Source: Dehalococcoidia bacterium (lineage in GTDB: Bacteria; Chloroflexota; Dehalococcoidia; Lucifugimonadales; UBA1123). Taken from it: a stretch of 64,000 bases of DNA. Below, piece after piece: positions 25,283-33,655 of this stretch (its first letter is position 1; each line of letters begins with the position of its first letter). The notes beneath the pieces were generated by a model that saw only the letters and a list, made by a program, of their open reading frames with translations, had not been told where the DNA came from and made no database searches. Both the position numbers and the translations under genes were made by a program. Location of the stretch: assembly GCA_009838465.1 (NCBI GenBank), contig VXRN01000045.1, forward strand, positions 31,988-95,987, in the 5' to 3' direction.

Positions 25283-27103
25283 ATGAACGTAGCGAGTTTC
25301 GACAGTACGAAGCATCATATTGACCAGATACTCAATGACGTGGGTAATGGAAAAACTCAATTGCCTGACTTTCAGCGAGGCTGGGTTTGGGATGACCACC
25401 ACATTCGTGATCTTATAGCTAGCGTATCGTTGTCGTTTCCGATTGGAGCGGTTATGACCCTGGAAACTGGGGGTGAGGATGTCAGTTTCAAGCCGCGTCC
25501 AATCGAAGGTGCTGATGAGTTGCGTTTCACTCAGAAAGAGCCTGACACTCTTGTATTGGACGGTCAACAGCGATTGACTTCACTGTTTCAGTCCCTTAAA
25601 TCGGGGGAAAAAGTAACCACACGAGATACTCGAGGAAGAAAGATAAAGCGTTGGTACTACTTGGATATAAAGAAGTGTATCGCTGCTGACTCTGACCGTG
25701 AGGATGCTGTTATATCAGTTCCAGAAGACCTCATGGTGAAGACATTCCGTGGGAAGGTGACTCTCGATGTATCTTCACCAGAAAGGGAATATGCCGAAGA
25801 TATGTTCCCGTTGCATCAAGTATTCGATTCTTCAAAATGGAGGCGGGGTTACAATAGATATTGGAACCATGATTCCGGCAAATCTGACTTGTGGGATAAT
25901 TTCGAGGATCAGGTCGTTGAAAATTTCAAGCGATATCAGGTTCCTGTGATAGAACTTGATAAGGAAACATCCAAAGAGGCTGTTTGTATTGTCTTTGAGA
26001 AGGTGAACACCGGAGGGGTGACTCTTACGGTCTTTGAACTACTCACGGCCTCTTTCGCAGCAGACGACTTTCAGCTTCGTGAAGACTGGGAAGCTAGGGA
26101 AAATCGCCTCAAGAACGCACATCCAGTATTGCGGCGAGTGGAAAGCACGCTCTTCCTGCAAGCCCTTACTTTGCTTGTCACTAAAGCTAAGGGTGGAGCG
26201 GTAAGTTGCAGACGCAGAGATATTCTGCGACTGCAAGCGGAAGACTACGAGAGGTGGGCAGATAGAACCGAACAGGGATTTATGAAGGCAGCACGATTTC
26301 TTCATGAGCAGAAAGTCTTCAACTCTAAAGACCTGCCATATCAAACTCAGCTAGTCCCGCTCGCCGCGATTCTGGCGGATTTGGAGAGCGTCTCTGATAC
26401 GGAAGGCGCTCGCCAGAAGATTGCTCGCTGGTATTGGTGCGGAGTGCTGGGTGAAATCTACGGTGGGGCCAGCGAGACTGTATTCGCTAGGGATCTACCC
26501 GAAGTGGCAAGTTGGATCCGAGGCGATGTGACCGAATTGCCTTCAAGTATTCAAGACGCGAACTTCCAAGCGGGACGCTTGCTTACACTGCGGACGCGAA
26601 ATAGCGCTGCGTACAAAGGTATCCACGCGCTACTCATGAGGGATGGCAGCCGAGATTTTCGATCTGGAGAGTCCATTGAGGCTCAGACATTCTTCGACGA
26701 CAGCATTGACATACACCACATATTTCCCCAAGTGTGGTGCAATAGGCAGGGTATAGACCGCAATATCTTCAATAGTATAGTCAACAAGACGGCGATCTCC
26801 GCGAGAACAAATCGGAGTATAGGAGGCAGGGCACCTTCCCTGTACCTAAATACTCTTCAAAGTAATGCCGATATGTCCGTCGAAGATATGGATAGGATAT
26901 TAGCCTCACATCGGATCCTGGCTAAGCCGCTCCGAACCAATGACTTCAACCAGTTTTTTGCCGACCGCGCCGAGCAGTTAATCCAGAGCATTGAGTCAGC
27001 TACGGGAAAGAACGTATCCCGTGAAGAGGACTTGTTCTGGCTGGGTGCGTCAGTCGAGGACTACGATGATGGTCCCAAGAACTGGGATGACGATGCAGAT
27101 TAA
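25283..27103 (+). CDS. DUF262/HNH nuclease of GmrSD type (candidate defence protein)
   Basis: 606 residues. The N-terminal DUF262 (ParB/sulfiredoxin-like, GmrS) domain has LPDFQRGWVW (27-36), SFPIGAVMTL (51-60) and DGQQRLTSL (93-101), the nucleotide-binding signature. VFEKVNTGGVTLTVFELLTA follows. The C-terminal DUF1524/GmrD-like HNH domain has IDIHHIFPQ (His478-His479), NKTAISARTNRSIGG (Asn/Arg) and a conserved P in RAPSLYL. Fused GmrSD enzymes are type IV restriction nucleases cutting modified (glucosylated hydroxymethylcytosine) DNA; some DUF262 proteins sense phage otherwise. A sampled 60-base line here is 48% G+C against 63% in the following gene, suggesting horizontal acquisition. No modification methylase is present, consistent with type IV action. 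Confidence 0.85.
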   Translation: MNVASFDSTKHHIDQILNDVGNGKTQLPDFQRGWVWDDHHIRDLIASVSLSFPIGAVMTLETGGEDVSFKPRPIEGADELRFTQKEPDTLVLDGQQRLTSLFQSLKSGEKVTTRDTRGRKIKRWYYLDIKKCIAADSDREDAVISVPEDLMVKTFRGKVTLDVSSPEREYAEDMFPLHQVFDSSKWRRGYNRYWNHDSGKSDLWDNFEDQVVENFKRYQVPVIELDKETSKEAVCIVFEKVNTGGVTLTVFELLTASFAADDFQLREDWEARENRLKNAHPVLRRVESTLFLQALTLLVTKAKGGAVSCRRRDILRLQAEDYERWADRTEQGFMKAARFLHEQKVFNSKDLPYQTQLVPLAAILADLESVSDTEGARQKIARWYWCGVLGEIYGGASETVFARDLPEVASWIRGDVTELPSSIQDANFQAGRLLTLRTRNSAAYKGIHALLMRDGSRDFRSGESIEAQTFFDDSIDIHHIFPQVWCNRQGIDRNIFNSIVNKTAISARTNRSIGGRAPSLYLNTLQSNADMSVEDMDRILASHRILAKPLRTNDFNQFFADRAEQLIQSIESATGKNVSREEDLFWLGASVEDYDDGPKNWDDDAD

Positions 27104-27130
27104 AACCCTACTCTCACTTAGGAGAACCCG

Positions 27131-28282
27131 ATGAAAATCACCGCCGTAACGCCAGTGCCCGTATCAAGTAGTACGCCTTTTGGGGCGCGGAATTATATGT
27201 TTGTGAAAGTCGAGACGGATGAGGGGATAATGGGATGGGGTGAGGCGACGTCGGGGCCTCTGGCTGTCGCCACAATGGTTGAGGAGTTCGGTCAGCAGCT
27301 CATCGGGCAGGACCCGGGACGTATCGAGCAGCACTGGCAGACGCTGTATCACCACTTCCACGTGAGGGGCGGCGTTGTGCAAATGTCGGCTATCAGCGGT
27401 ATCGAGATCGCGCTTTGGGACATCAAGGGGAAGGCGCTTGGCGTTCCGGTGTATGAACTGCTGGGCGGGCCGATGCGTGAGCGCATCTGGTGCTACGGAC
27501 GCTGGGACGGCGCTACGCCAGAGGCTGCGGTTGAACGGGCGCTCAGCTTCACGGAGCAGGGCATCACTGCGCTCAAGGGCGATCCCTTCGACCATCGCGG
27601 GCTGTTCATCCCCATTGAGGCGGAGCGAATCGCGGTGAAGAAACTGGAAGCAGTTCGCGAAGCCGTCGGGGATGACGTGGAGCTTCTGGTCGAGGTGCAT
27701 GGGCGTCTCGCGCCGTCGGACGCTATCAGGATTGGCAACGCGATGGAGCCGTATCGCCCGTTCGTTTACGAGGAGCCGGTGCCTCCGCAGAACATAGACG
27801 CGCTGCAGAGAGTCGCAGAGTCGGTTAGCATCCCGATAGCGACGGGGGAGCGTCTGTACACCAAGTGGGACTACGCTGACCTGCTCAGCAGGCAGATAGT
27901 TGCGATGATCCAGCCGGATATCGTTCAGGGCGGCGGGATACTTGAGTTGAAGAAGATTGCGGCCATGGCCGAAGCTCACTACGTCGGGTTCCAGCCTCAT
28001 AACCCATACGGGCCGCTCTGCACGATAGCGTCGCTGCACCTGGATGCGTGTGTGCCAAACTTCATGATCCAGGAGGGCGGGATACACCCGTGGTTCCAGG
28101 ATGTGTGCTTCGACAATTTCCCCAAGCAGAAGGACGGCTTCTTGCCACTTCCTCAGGGGCCTGGATTGGGTGTAGAAGTTGATGAAGACTGGGTGAAGGC
28201 GAATCCGTGGAGGGATAATGCGGCGGTCTGGAGAGCGGGAGACGGTTCGATAGCGTCGCGGCAGGATACGAACTGGTCGTAG
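27131..28282 (+). CDS. Enolase-superfamily sugar-acid dehydratase (mandelate racemase/galactonate dehydratase type)
   Basis: 383 residues. The N-terminal capping domain begins MKITAVTPVPVSSSTPFGAR and contains GVVQMSAISGIEIALWDIKGKALG. The barrel carries the metal ligands in LLVEVHGRLAP, VYEEPVPPQN and ATGERLYTKWD, and a likely catalytic His in FQPHNPYGPLC. This pattern (E-x-H, E, E, H) is closest to galactonate/mannonate-type dehydratases. It would abstract the alpha proton of a sugar acid and eliminate water. Substrate unknown. Enolase-family expansion is known in some SAR202 lineages. Confidence 0.88.
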   Translation: MKITAVTPVPVSSSTPFGARNYMFVKVETDEGIMGWGEATSGPLAVATMVEEFGQQLIGQDPGRIEQHWQTLYHHFHVRGGVVQMSAISGIEIALWDIKGKALGVPVYELLGGPMRERIWCYGRWDGATPEAAVERALSFTEQGITALKGDPFDHRGLFIPIEAERIAVKKLEAVREAVGDDVELLVEVHGRLAPSDAIRIGNAMEPYRPFVYEEPVPPQNIDALQRVAESVSIPIATGERLYTKWDYADLLSRQIVAMIQPDIVQGGGILELKKIAAMAEAHYVGFQPHNPYGPLCTIASLHLDACVPNFMIQEGGIHPWFQDVCFDNFPKQKDGFLPLPQGPGLGVEVDEDWVKANPWRDNAAVWRAGDGSIASRQDTNWS

Positions 28283-28332
28283 AGCCTAAAACCGAAAACC
28301 GAATGCTAGAAAACTGACAGCGAAGGATTCCT

Positions 28333-29262
28333 ATGCCATACAAGCCTCATGTGTTCGCAGACAACCCGATGGACAGGGGCGACCAGCAGCGCCGCGATGA
28401 GAATTGGCTAAAGGAGAGCGCGAATGACCCTGACTCTCGCATTCTGGTGATGCCTGAGCTGGATGTTCCCATGACGGACGCTCCATCCCCGTCGTTGAGC
28501 TGGATGTCACCGAGGGATGTCCGCTGGTTCGGCATAGAAGGCAATCCGGTGTTCCTTGGTCTTATGGATGACGTGGCGCATTTCGCGGTGTACGTTCCGG
28601 CTACCAGCGGCGCTGCGGCGCTGCTGAGGGAGGATGCCTCTATACGGTTCGCGGACGCGCGTTCGGCGGCGGGATTCCTGAGCGGGCATGAGACGGGCAT
28701 AGTGGCGCAGGCGCGGGCGCAGCTCGACTGGCACAATCGGCACGGATTCTGCTCGGTGTGCGGCGAGAGGACGGAGATGGGACGCGGCGGCCATGTTCGC
28801 AAGTGTCCCAGTCCCAGTTGCCTGGCCGAGCATTTTCCTCGGACCGATCCGGTAGCCATAATGCTCGTGCATGACGGGGACAAGTGTCTGCTGGGTCAGT
28901 CGCGCGGGAGACTGTCTCGGATGAGGATGTACTCGGCTCTGGCGGGATTCATGGACCAGGGGGAGTCCATTGAGGAGGCGGTGGCGAGAGAGGTGCGCGA
29001 GGAGGCCGGGATAGAGGTCAAGAATGTAAGGTACCACTCGTCTCAGCCCTGGCCGTTCCCATCGTCTCTGATGATAGGGTGTCACGCTGAGGCCGCGACG
29101 ACGGACATTCGTATAGACGCCGAGGAGATGACGGATGTCCAGTGGTTCGATAGAGAAGAGGTACTGCTCGCACTGGAGGGACGAAGCCGACGGCTTGCGG
29201 TTCCACAGCCCCTGGCGATAGCTCACCACCTGATCAAGACGTGGGCTTATGGGGAAAACTGA
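28333..29262 (+). CDS. nudC: NADH pyrophosphatase (NAD-capped RNA decapping)
   Basis: 309 residues with the NudC layout: an N-terminal domain, a four-cysteine zinc ribbon (CSVCG ... KCPSPSC), the Nudix box GFMDQGESIEEAVAREVREE with AGI, and the NudC-specific SQPWPFPSSLM motif that selects NAD(H). It cleaves NADH and removes NAD caps from RNA. The gene begins 50 bases after the sugar-acid dehydratase gene on the same strand; no functional link is evident. Confidence 0.93.
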   Translation: MPYKPHVFADNPMDRGDQQRRDENWLKESANDPDSRILVMPELDVPMTDAPSPSLSWMSPRDVRWFGIEGNPVFLGLMDDVAHFAVYVPATSGAAALLREDASIRFADARSAAGFLSGHETGIVAQARAQLDWHNRHGFCSVCGERTEMGRGGHVRKCPSPSCLAEHFPRTDPVAIMLVHDGDKCLLGQSRGRLSRMRMYSALAGFMDQGESIEEAVAREVREEAGIEVKNVRYHSSQPWPFPSSLMIGCHAEAATTDIRIDAEEMTDVQWFDREEVLLALEGRSRRLAVPQPLAIAHHLIKTWAYGEN

Positions 29263-29377
29263 CGGACGAACCCTGCCGATTCATTCAATACGGCATCGAA
29301 TGTCCATTGCGAACTGTCATGTGCATTTCGCTGCTACCATTGGTGTATGAACGTAATTCCGATCGAATTGGAGGAAC

Positions 29378-30529
29378 ATGTCAATGAACATTCAGCCTTA
29401 TACGGTGCATATCCCAGACGAGACTCTCGATGACCTTAGAGACAGGCTGGCGCGAACACGGTGGCCGGACGAGATCGAGGGGGCTGAGTGGGACTATGGC
29501 TCGAATCTCGCGTATATACGCGAGTTGTGCGACTACTGGCTGAACGAATTCGACTGGCGTGAGCAGGAGCGGAAGATCAACGAGTTCGAGCACTTCCGCG
29601 CCGATGTTGACGGGCTCGGAATCCACTTCATACATGCAAAGGGTACGGGACCTAATCCTGTTCCGCTGGTCATTACGCACGGGTGGCCGAGTACGTTCGT
29701 CGAGATGCTTAAGATAACCCCGCTTCTGAGTGATCCGGCGGGGCATGGGGCGGACGCAGCAGACTCTTTCGACGTGATTGCGCCGTCCATGCCTGGATAC
29801 GGGTTCTCGGACAGGCCATCTCAGCGCGGGATGAGTCCGGGACGAATTTCAGAGTTGTGGCATACGCTTATGACCGAAGGGCTTGGTTTCGACAGTTTCG
29901 TGGCGCAGGGGGGAGACTGGGGGGCGCAGATCACTACGACGCTCGGACTGGAGTATCCCGAAACAGTGAGAGGGATACATCTTACGATGGCGTCGGGAGG
30001 CTCGCCGATACCACCGGAGGATGACCTGTCAGAGGCGGAGAAGGAGTTCTTGGCTCATCGAGATTGGTGGCAGCAGGCGGAGGGGGCTTATGGGCACCAG
30101 CACCGCACTAAACCGCAGACGCTATCCTACGGCCTCAATGACTCTCCTGCCGGAGTTGCGGCGTGGATAGTCGAGAAGTGGCGGACATGGAGCGACTGCG
30201 GCGGCGATGTGGAGTCACGCTTCTCCAAGGATGAGCTCCTGACCCACCTGACGGTTTACTGGGCGACACAGACAATCAGTTCGTCGGTGCGGCTGTACTA
30301 CGAAAGCGGAAAGGCCCCGTCCCGACTCAGTTCGAAAAATCCGGTAACGGTGCCCACTAACTTCGCCAAGTTCCCGGTGGAGATCAGCTATCCGCCTGAG
30401 GAGTGGCTGCGCCGGTTCTACAACCTCGCTCGCTATACCGAGATGCCAAGCGGCGGGCACTTCGCCGCTGCCGAGGAGCCGGAGTTGCTGGCGCAGGATA
30501 TCCGCGAGTCGTTCAGGCCGCTCAGGTAA
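29378..30529 (+). CDS. Epoxide hydrolase (EHN-domain alpha/beta-hydrolase)
   Basis: 383 residues. An EHN domain occupies the N-terminal third (WPDEIEGAEWDYGSNLAYIR, then LNEFDWREQERKINEF). The hydrolase core has HGWPSTFVEM (oxyanion hole HGWP), the nucleophile GGDWGAQIT and a C-terminal catalytic His in PSGGHFAAAEEPELL. Membership is with microsomal-type epoxide hydrolases, opening epoxides to diols; it may process products of flavin monooxygenases (inference). Two starts are possible: the ATG at 29378, behind GGAGG at about 29370, or a second at 29384. Confidence 0.9.
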   Translation: MSMNIQPYTVHIPDETLDDLRDRLARTRWPDEIEGAEWDYGSNLAYIRELCDYWLNEFDWREQERKINEFEHFRADVDGLGIHFIHAKGTGPNPVPLVITHGWPSTFVEMLKITPLLSDPAGHGADAADSFDVIAPSMPGYGFSDRPSQRGMSPGRISELWHTLMTEGLGFDSFVAQGGDWGAQITTTLGLEYPETVRGIHLTMASGGSPIPPEDDLSEAEKEFLAHRDWWQQAEGAYGHQHRTKPQTLSYGLNDSPAGVAAWIVEKWRTWSDCGGDVESRFSKDELLTHLTVYWATQTISSSVRLYYESGKAPSRLSSKNPVTVPTNFAKFPVEISYPPEEWLRRFYNLARYTEMPSGGHFAAAEEPELLAQDIRESFRPLR

Positions 30530-30550
30530 GTGCGCTTGCGGGCGCGTGGC

Positions 30551-31207
30551 TCAGAACTCCGCGCCTTCAGCTATGGCGTCGCGGGGGTCGCCTTCTATCA
30601 TTTCGGGGCAGTCGGCCAGTGTGATGTCGCACATGCCACATTCGAGAGCGCTGGGGACCTTTCGCGCAGGTTCGGAGTCGGAGATGCGACGTATCAATCC
30701 GAATAGGTGGCTTCTGAAGGAATCGTCAATGGCCTCGAAGGGTATCTCGACCTCGCTGCCTTCCTTGTAAACCAGGCGTCCGTCGAATTCGACCCCCCTG
30801 AACTGGTTGACGTAGGGCAGGGCGTACATATAGATCATCACCTGAGCGTTGTCGGAGGCGCGGGGCTGACCGGTCTTGATGTCGTAGATAGTTCCGGTGG
30901 CGTCGTCGCGCATGATCACGAGGTCGGGTTTTCCGCCAAGGACCGCGCCGGAGTTACCGCGCAGGTTGAAGTAGTTCTGGTCTTCGGACAGAACCCTGTT
31001 GCCGTCGAGTTCGAGGCCAGCCCTGACGTCGTTGAGTAGCGCGGTGTGGTTCATCTGCCAGGTTACTGCGTCGAACGGGCTGGGGGAGCGGTCGTAGTTC
31101 TTGTGGTGGGCCTTGAACCATGCGGCCCACTCGCAGGAGCGGTCGCCGACGAGGAGCTTGGACAGCCACGTTACCCAGATGTAGGGGCCCGATCTCGGTT
31201 CAGTCAT
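30551..31207 (-). CDS. Cas4/AddB-like PD-(D/E)XK nuclease with four cysteines
   Basis: 218 residues. The nuclease core is GKPDLVI (Asp95), then YDIKTGQ (Asp109, Lys111) and the following NAQVMIYMYAL helix (Gln122). Four cysteines flank it: Cys25 before the core, and Cys190, Cys193 and Cys200 after it (CGMCDITLADC), the pattern of the [4Fe-4S] cluster in Cas4 and AddB nucleases. Those enzymes are 5'-3' exonucleases acting in spacer capture or recombination. No CRISPR array or cas gene is in the window, so a stand-alone repair or unknown function is likelier. A phased repeat array lies 150 bases upstream of its start. Confidence 0.8.
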   Translation of the reverse strand: MTEPRSGPYIWVTWLSKLLVGDRSCEWAAWFKAHHKNYDRSPSPFDAVTWQMNHTALLNDVRAGLELDGNRVLSEDQNYFNLRGNSGAVLGGKPDLVIMRDDATGTIYDIKTGQPRASDNAQVMIYMYALPYVNQFRGVEFDGRLVYKEGSEVEIPFEAIDDSFRSHLFGLIRRISDSEPARKVPSALECGMCDITLADCPEMIEGDPRDAIAEGAEF

Positions 31208-31358
31208 TCCTCCCCCTCCCGAACATTCATTCTCTTGAGAGGATATAGGACTCCCGGAGTTGAATCAAGGGGAGCTTCTGAACCGGCAGGGCCATTTCAG
31301 GGTGGGCAGACGATTGGGCGGTGAACTATAAATCATATATTCCGGTTTATAAATGTGC

Positions 31359-31441
31359 TGGGAAGTGCTGGGCGCTAACTGGGAGGGTCACAGGGTTGGG
31401 CTGGGATGGTTTTCATCCAGCGTTGCCCAGAGTTTTCCCAG
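31359..31441 (+). repeat. Helically phased CWGGG array, copy 1
   Basis: CTGGG or CAGGG begins at 31359, 31369, 31379, 31391 and 31401, and inverted copies (TCCAG, CCCAG, CCCAG) lie at 31416, 31426 and 31437. Spacings of 10-12 bases place all units on one helical face. The block is about 80-100 bases and is closely similar to that at 63816-63905. Left and right halves could also pair as an extended hairpin (GCTGGGAA against TTCCCAGC). Confidence 0.65.
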
Positions 31442-31573
31442 CGTTATAGCTACGGGAGAGAATCTCATGCAGCCTGCCTGCCTACCTCATAAATGACCGC
31501 TTATGTGTATGCCCTGAATTGATGTGGTCATTGTAGCATAGAACGGAGCATCAGTGTAGGGGAAGGAGAAACC

Positions 31574-31621
31574 GTGAGTGACTTCGAGAAGGCCCTGCGG
31601 AATGCGCGGGCGGGCTTGTGA
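31574..31621 (+). CDS. Possible 15-codon leader peptide
   Basis: A GTG at 31574 follows GGAAGGAGA at 31561-31569 and opens a frame of 15 codons (VSDFEKALRNARAGL) ending in TGA at 31619-31621. It has a better ribosome site than most genes here, yet encodes almost nothing. It could be a translated leader that affects pyrF, or the remnant N-terminus of a lost gene. Evidence is limited to the ribosome site and open frame. Confidence 0.25.
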   Translation: MSDFEKALRNARAGL

Positions 31622-31680
31622 ACGTGAGCGGCGGCGGCTTACACTTTAGTCGGGTAGATATAGAGACAGAGGTGAGAGTG

Positions 31681-32517
31681 TTGTCAGTATTCGTTGATAG
31701 GCTGTACTCGGCTTCGCGAAGGAATGAGAGCCTGGTCTGCGTGGGGTTGGACCCGGACCCGGAGTTGATGCCGGTTTCGGACGTGTATGAGTTTAACAGG
31801 GCCATCGTTGACGCAACGCGGGACATGGTGTGCGCGTACAAGCCGAATTTCCCGTTCTACGAGGCTCTGGGTCTGCCCGGGCTGAGAGCACTGGAGCGGA
31901 CGGTGGAGCATATACGAAAGGCGGCGCCGAACGCGCTGCTGATAGCGGACGGCAAGCGGGGGGATATTGGCTCGACGAACATGATGTACGCGCGGGCGTT
32001 GTTCGATACTTGGGCGTTTGACGCGGCTACGGTGAACGCCTGGGGTGGGGGCGATTCGATGGAACCGTATCTGGAGTACAAGGACCGCGGAGTTATCGTA
32101 TGGTGTCGTTCGTCGAACCCTGGGGCCGCGGAGTTCCAGGACATACCAGTCGAATATGGAGGGGAGGATATCCCTCTCTATGAATGGATGGCGGTCAAGC
32201 TGTGCGAGTGGAATGAAGGTGGCAACGTGGGTGTGGTAGCTGGAGCTACACATCCAGATGAGTTGGGCAAGGTGCGTGAGAGGTGTCCGGGGATGCCGAT
32301 GCTGGTTCCGGGAATCGGGGCGCAGGGAGGATATCTGGAAGCGAGCCTGGTCCATGGGTTGGATGCGGATATTCCGAATCTGATGATAAGTTCGTCGAGA
32401 GGTATAACATACGCATCGCGCGACCCGGAGACTTTCGCGGAGGCGGCGCGGTGGGCGGCGTTGGAATTACGAGACTCAATCAATGAGGTCCTGGTTCGGA
32501 TGGGAAGAGCGTGGTAA
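31681..32517 (+). CDS. pyrF: Orotidine 5'-phosphate decarboxylase, type 2
   Basis: 278 residues from a TTG at 31681. That start places AGAGGTGAG about 6 bases upstream and gives the customary N-terminus SVFVDRLYSASRRNESLVCV followed by GLDPD; a GTG at 31618 would add 21 residues. The catalytic DGKRGDIGST and the PMLVPGIGAQGG phosphate-binding motifs mark the type 2 (PyrF/UMPS-like) subgroup. It decarboxylates OMP to UMP, the last step of pyrimidine synthesis. The stop overlaps the start of the DUF951 gene by 7 bases. No other pyr gene is nearby. Confidence 0.9.
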   Translation: MSVFVDRLYSASRRNESLVCVGLDPDPELMPVSDVYEFNRAIVDATRDMVCAYKPNFPFYEALGLPGLRALERTVEHIRKAAPNALLIADGKRGDIGSTNMMYARALFDTWAFDAATVNAWGGGDSMEPYLEYKDRGVIVWCRSSNPGAAEFQDIPVEYGGEDIPLYEWMAVKLCEWNEGGNVGVVAGATHPDELGKVRERCPGMPMLVPGIGAQGGYLEASLVHGLDADIPNLMISSSRGITYASRDPETFAEAARWAALELRDSINEVLVRMGRAW

Positions 32518-32696
32518 GGCAGTACGAGTTAGGCTGGGTGGTCAGGCTGAGAAAGCGACACCCGTGCGGGGGGACGGACTGGGAGGTTGTTCGCCTGGGG
32601 GCGGACATAGGTCTGAAGTGCCTGGGCTGCCAGAGGCGCATACTGATGCCGCGTTCCACGCTGGACAAGCGGGTGAGGACGGTGGTCTCAGGGTAG
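32511..32696 (+). CDS. DUF951 domain protein
   Basis: 61 residues with GTG start at 32511. The sequence fits DUF951: YELGWVVRLRKRHPCGG, then WEVVRLGADIGLKCLGCQR, and PRSTLDKRV. Three cysteines (HPCG, KCLGC) could hold a metal. The function is unknown; the domain is widespread in Gram-positive and Chloroflexota genomes, often near translation or cell-division genes. It overlaps the pyrF end by 7 bases, suggesting coupled translation, and its 3' end overlaps the convergent rsmI by 9 bases. Confidence 0.85.
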   Translation: MVRQYELGWVVRLRKRHPCGGTDWEVVRLGADIGLKCLGCQRRILMPRSTLDKRVRTVVSG

Positions 32697-33503
32697 GGAG
32701 AGCCAGATGGAGTAGAGTTCGCGGCGAGACAGGCCGGTGACGCTGGTGGTTTGAGCTATGGCGTCGCGGGCGGTTAGGCCGCGCTCTTTGAGTCCAGCCA
32801 AGACTTTTCTCGCATCCTCCTCAGAGACCTGCGGCATCAACTCGTCCGCGCCCTCTATGACCAGGGTGAATTCCCCGCGCGGTTGGGCGAAGTGGGCGAT
32901 GGCGTCGGATATGCTTCCGCGAAGGACTTCCTCGTGCATCTTGGTCAATTCGCGGCAGACGGCTATGCGGCGGTCGCCGAACGTTTCCAGGATGTCGGCA
33001 AGGGCGGCGGCGAGTCGGTGAGGAGTCTCGAAAGCGACGAGGGTTCTGGGTTCGCTTGCTAGTTCGGAGAGAAACTTGACCCGTGCGGCTTTTCTGGCGG
33101 GCAGGTAGCCTAGGTACACGAATCCCTCAGCGTGAACGCCGGATACGGCTATGGCGGTGGTCAGGGCGGATGCGCCGGGCAGGGCCACTACATCGAAGCC
33201 TGAGGCCGCGGCGGCTGAGACGAGTCGCTGGCCAGGGTCGTTGATGGTGGGGGTTCCGGCGTCGGATACGAGGGCTATGTCCTTTTCAGGTAGCAGGCTG
33301 AGCAGATATGGGGTCTTCTGGGCGCGGTTGTGTTCGTGGAAAGCGGTGGCAGGGGTGGAGATGGAGTAGTGGGCGAGCAGTTTGCGGGTTACGCGCGTGT
33401 CCTCGGCGGCTATCAGGTCGGCCTCTTCGAGAACACGCAGGGCGCGCAGGGTGATGTCTTCCAGGTTCCCAATTGGCGTGGGGACTATGTAGAGGGTGGG
33501 CAT
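32688..33503 (-). CDS. rsmI: 16S rRNA (cytidine(1402)-2'-O)-methyltransferase
   Basis: 271 residues. The tetrapyrrole-methylase fold is shown by LYIVPTPIGNLEDITLRALR, EDTRVTRKLLAHY, VSDAGTPTINDPG and LPGASALTTAIAVSG. RsmI methylates the ribose of C1402 in 16S rRNA with S-adenosylmethionine, tuning P-site decoding. Usual length. It is convergent with, and overlaps by 9 bases, the DUF951 gene. Confidence 0.95.
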   Translation of the reverse strand: MPTLYIVPTPIGNLEDITLRALRVLEEADLIAAEDTRVTRKLLAHYSISTPATAFHEHNRAQKTPYLLSLLPEKDIALVSDAGTPTINDPGQRLVSAAAASGFDVVALPGASALTTAIAVSGVHAEGFVYLGYLPARKAARVKFLSELASEPRTLVAFETPHRLAAALADILETFGDRRIAVCRELTKMHEEVLRGSISDAIAHFAQPRGEFTLVIEGADELMPQVSEEDARKVLAGLKERGLTARDAIAQTTSVTGLSRRELYSIWLSLP

Positions 33504-33655
33504 GATGAGGACATTGTAGGGTGTTGGAGAATGCAGTCAAGGAAGGCTGAGGTTTCAGATCCTATATCAGTTCCGTCGGTAGAGGAGTCACCCCCATCCT
33601 AGCCTTCCCCCGCTATCAGGTAGCGCCCACTAGATTGGTACATCATCTATCTCTT

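Larger units (their letters stand above)
31208..31680. other. Gap between divergent nuclease and pyrF genes
   Basis: The region carries the TATAAAT-rich stretch at 31326-31352, the phased CTGGG array (31359-31441), then a strong GGAAGGAG ribosome site at 31561 followed by a possible 15-codon leader frame. No other gene was seen. Confidence 0.5.

Noticed and set aside
31359..31441. Phased CWGGG array read as a CRISPR array
   Set aside because: Units are only 5 bases with 5-7-base gaps and include inverted copies; CRISPR needs repeats of about 23-50 bases and unique spacers.
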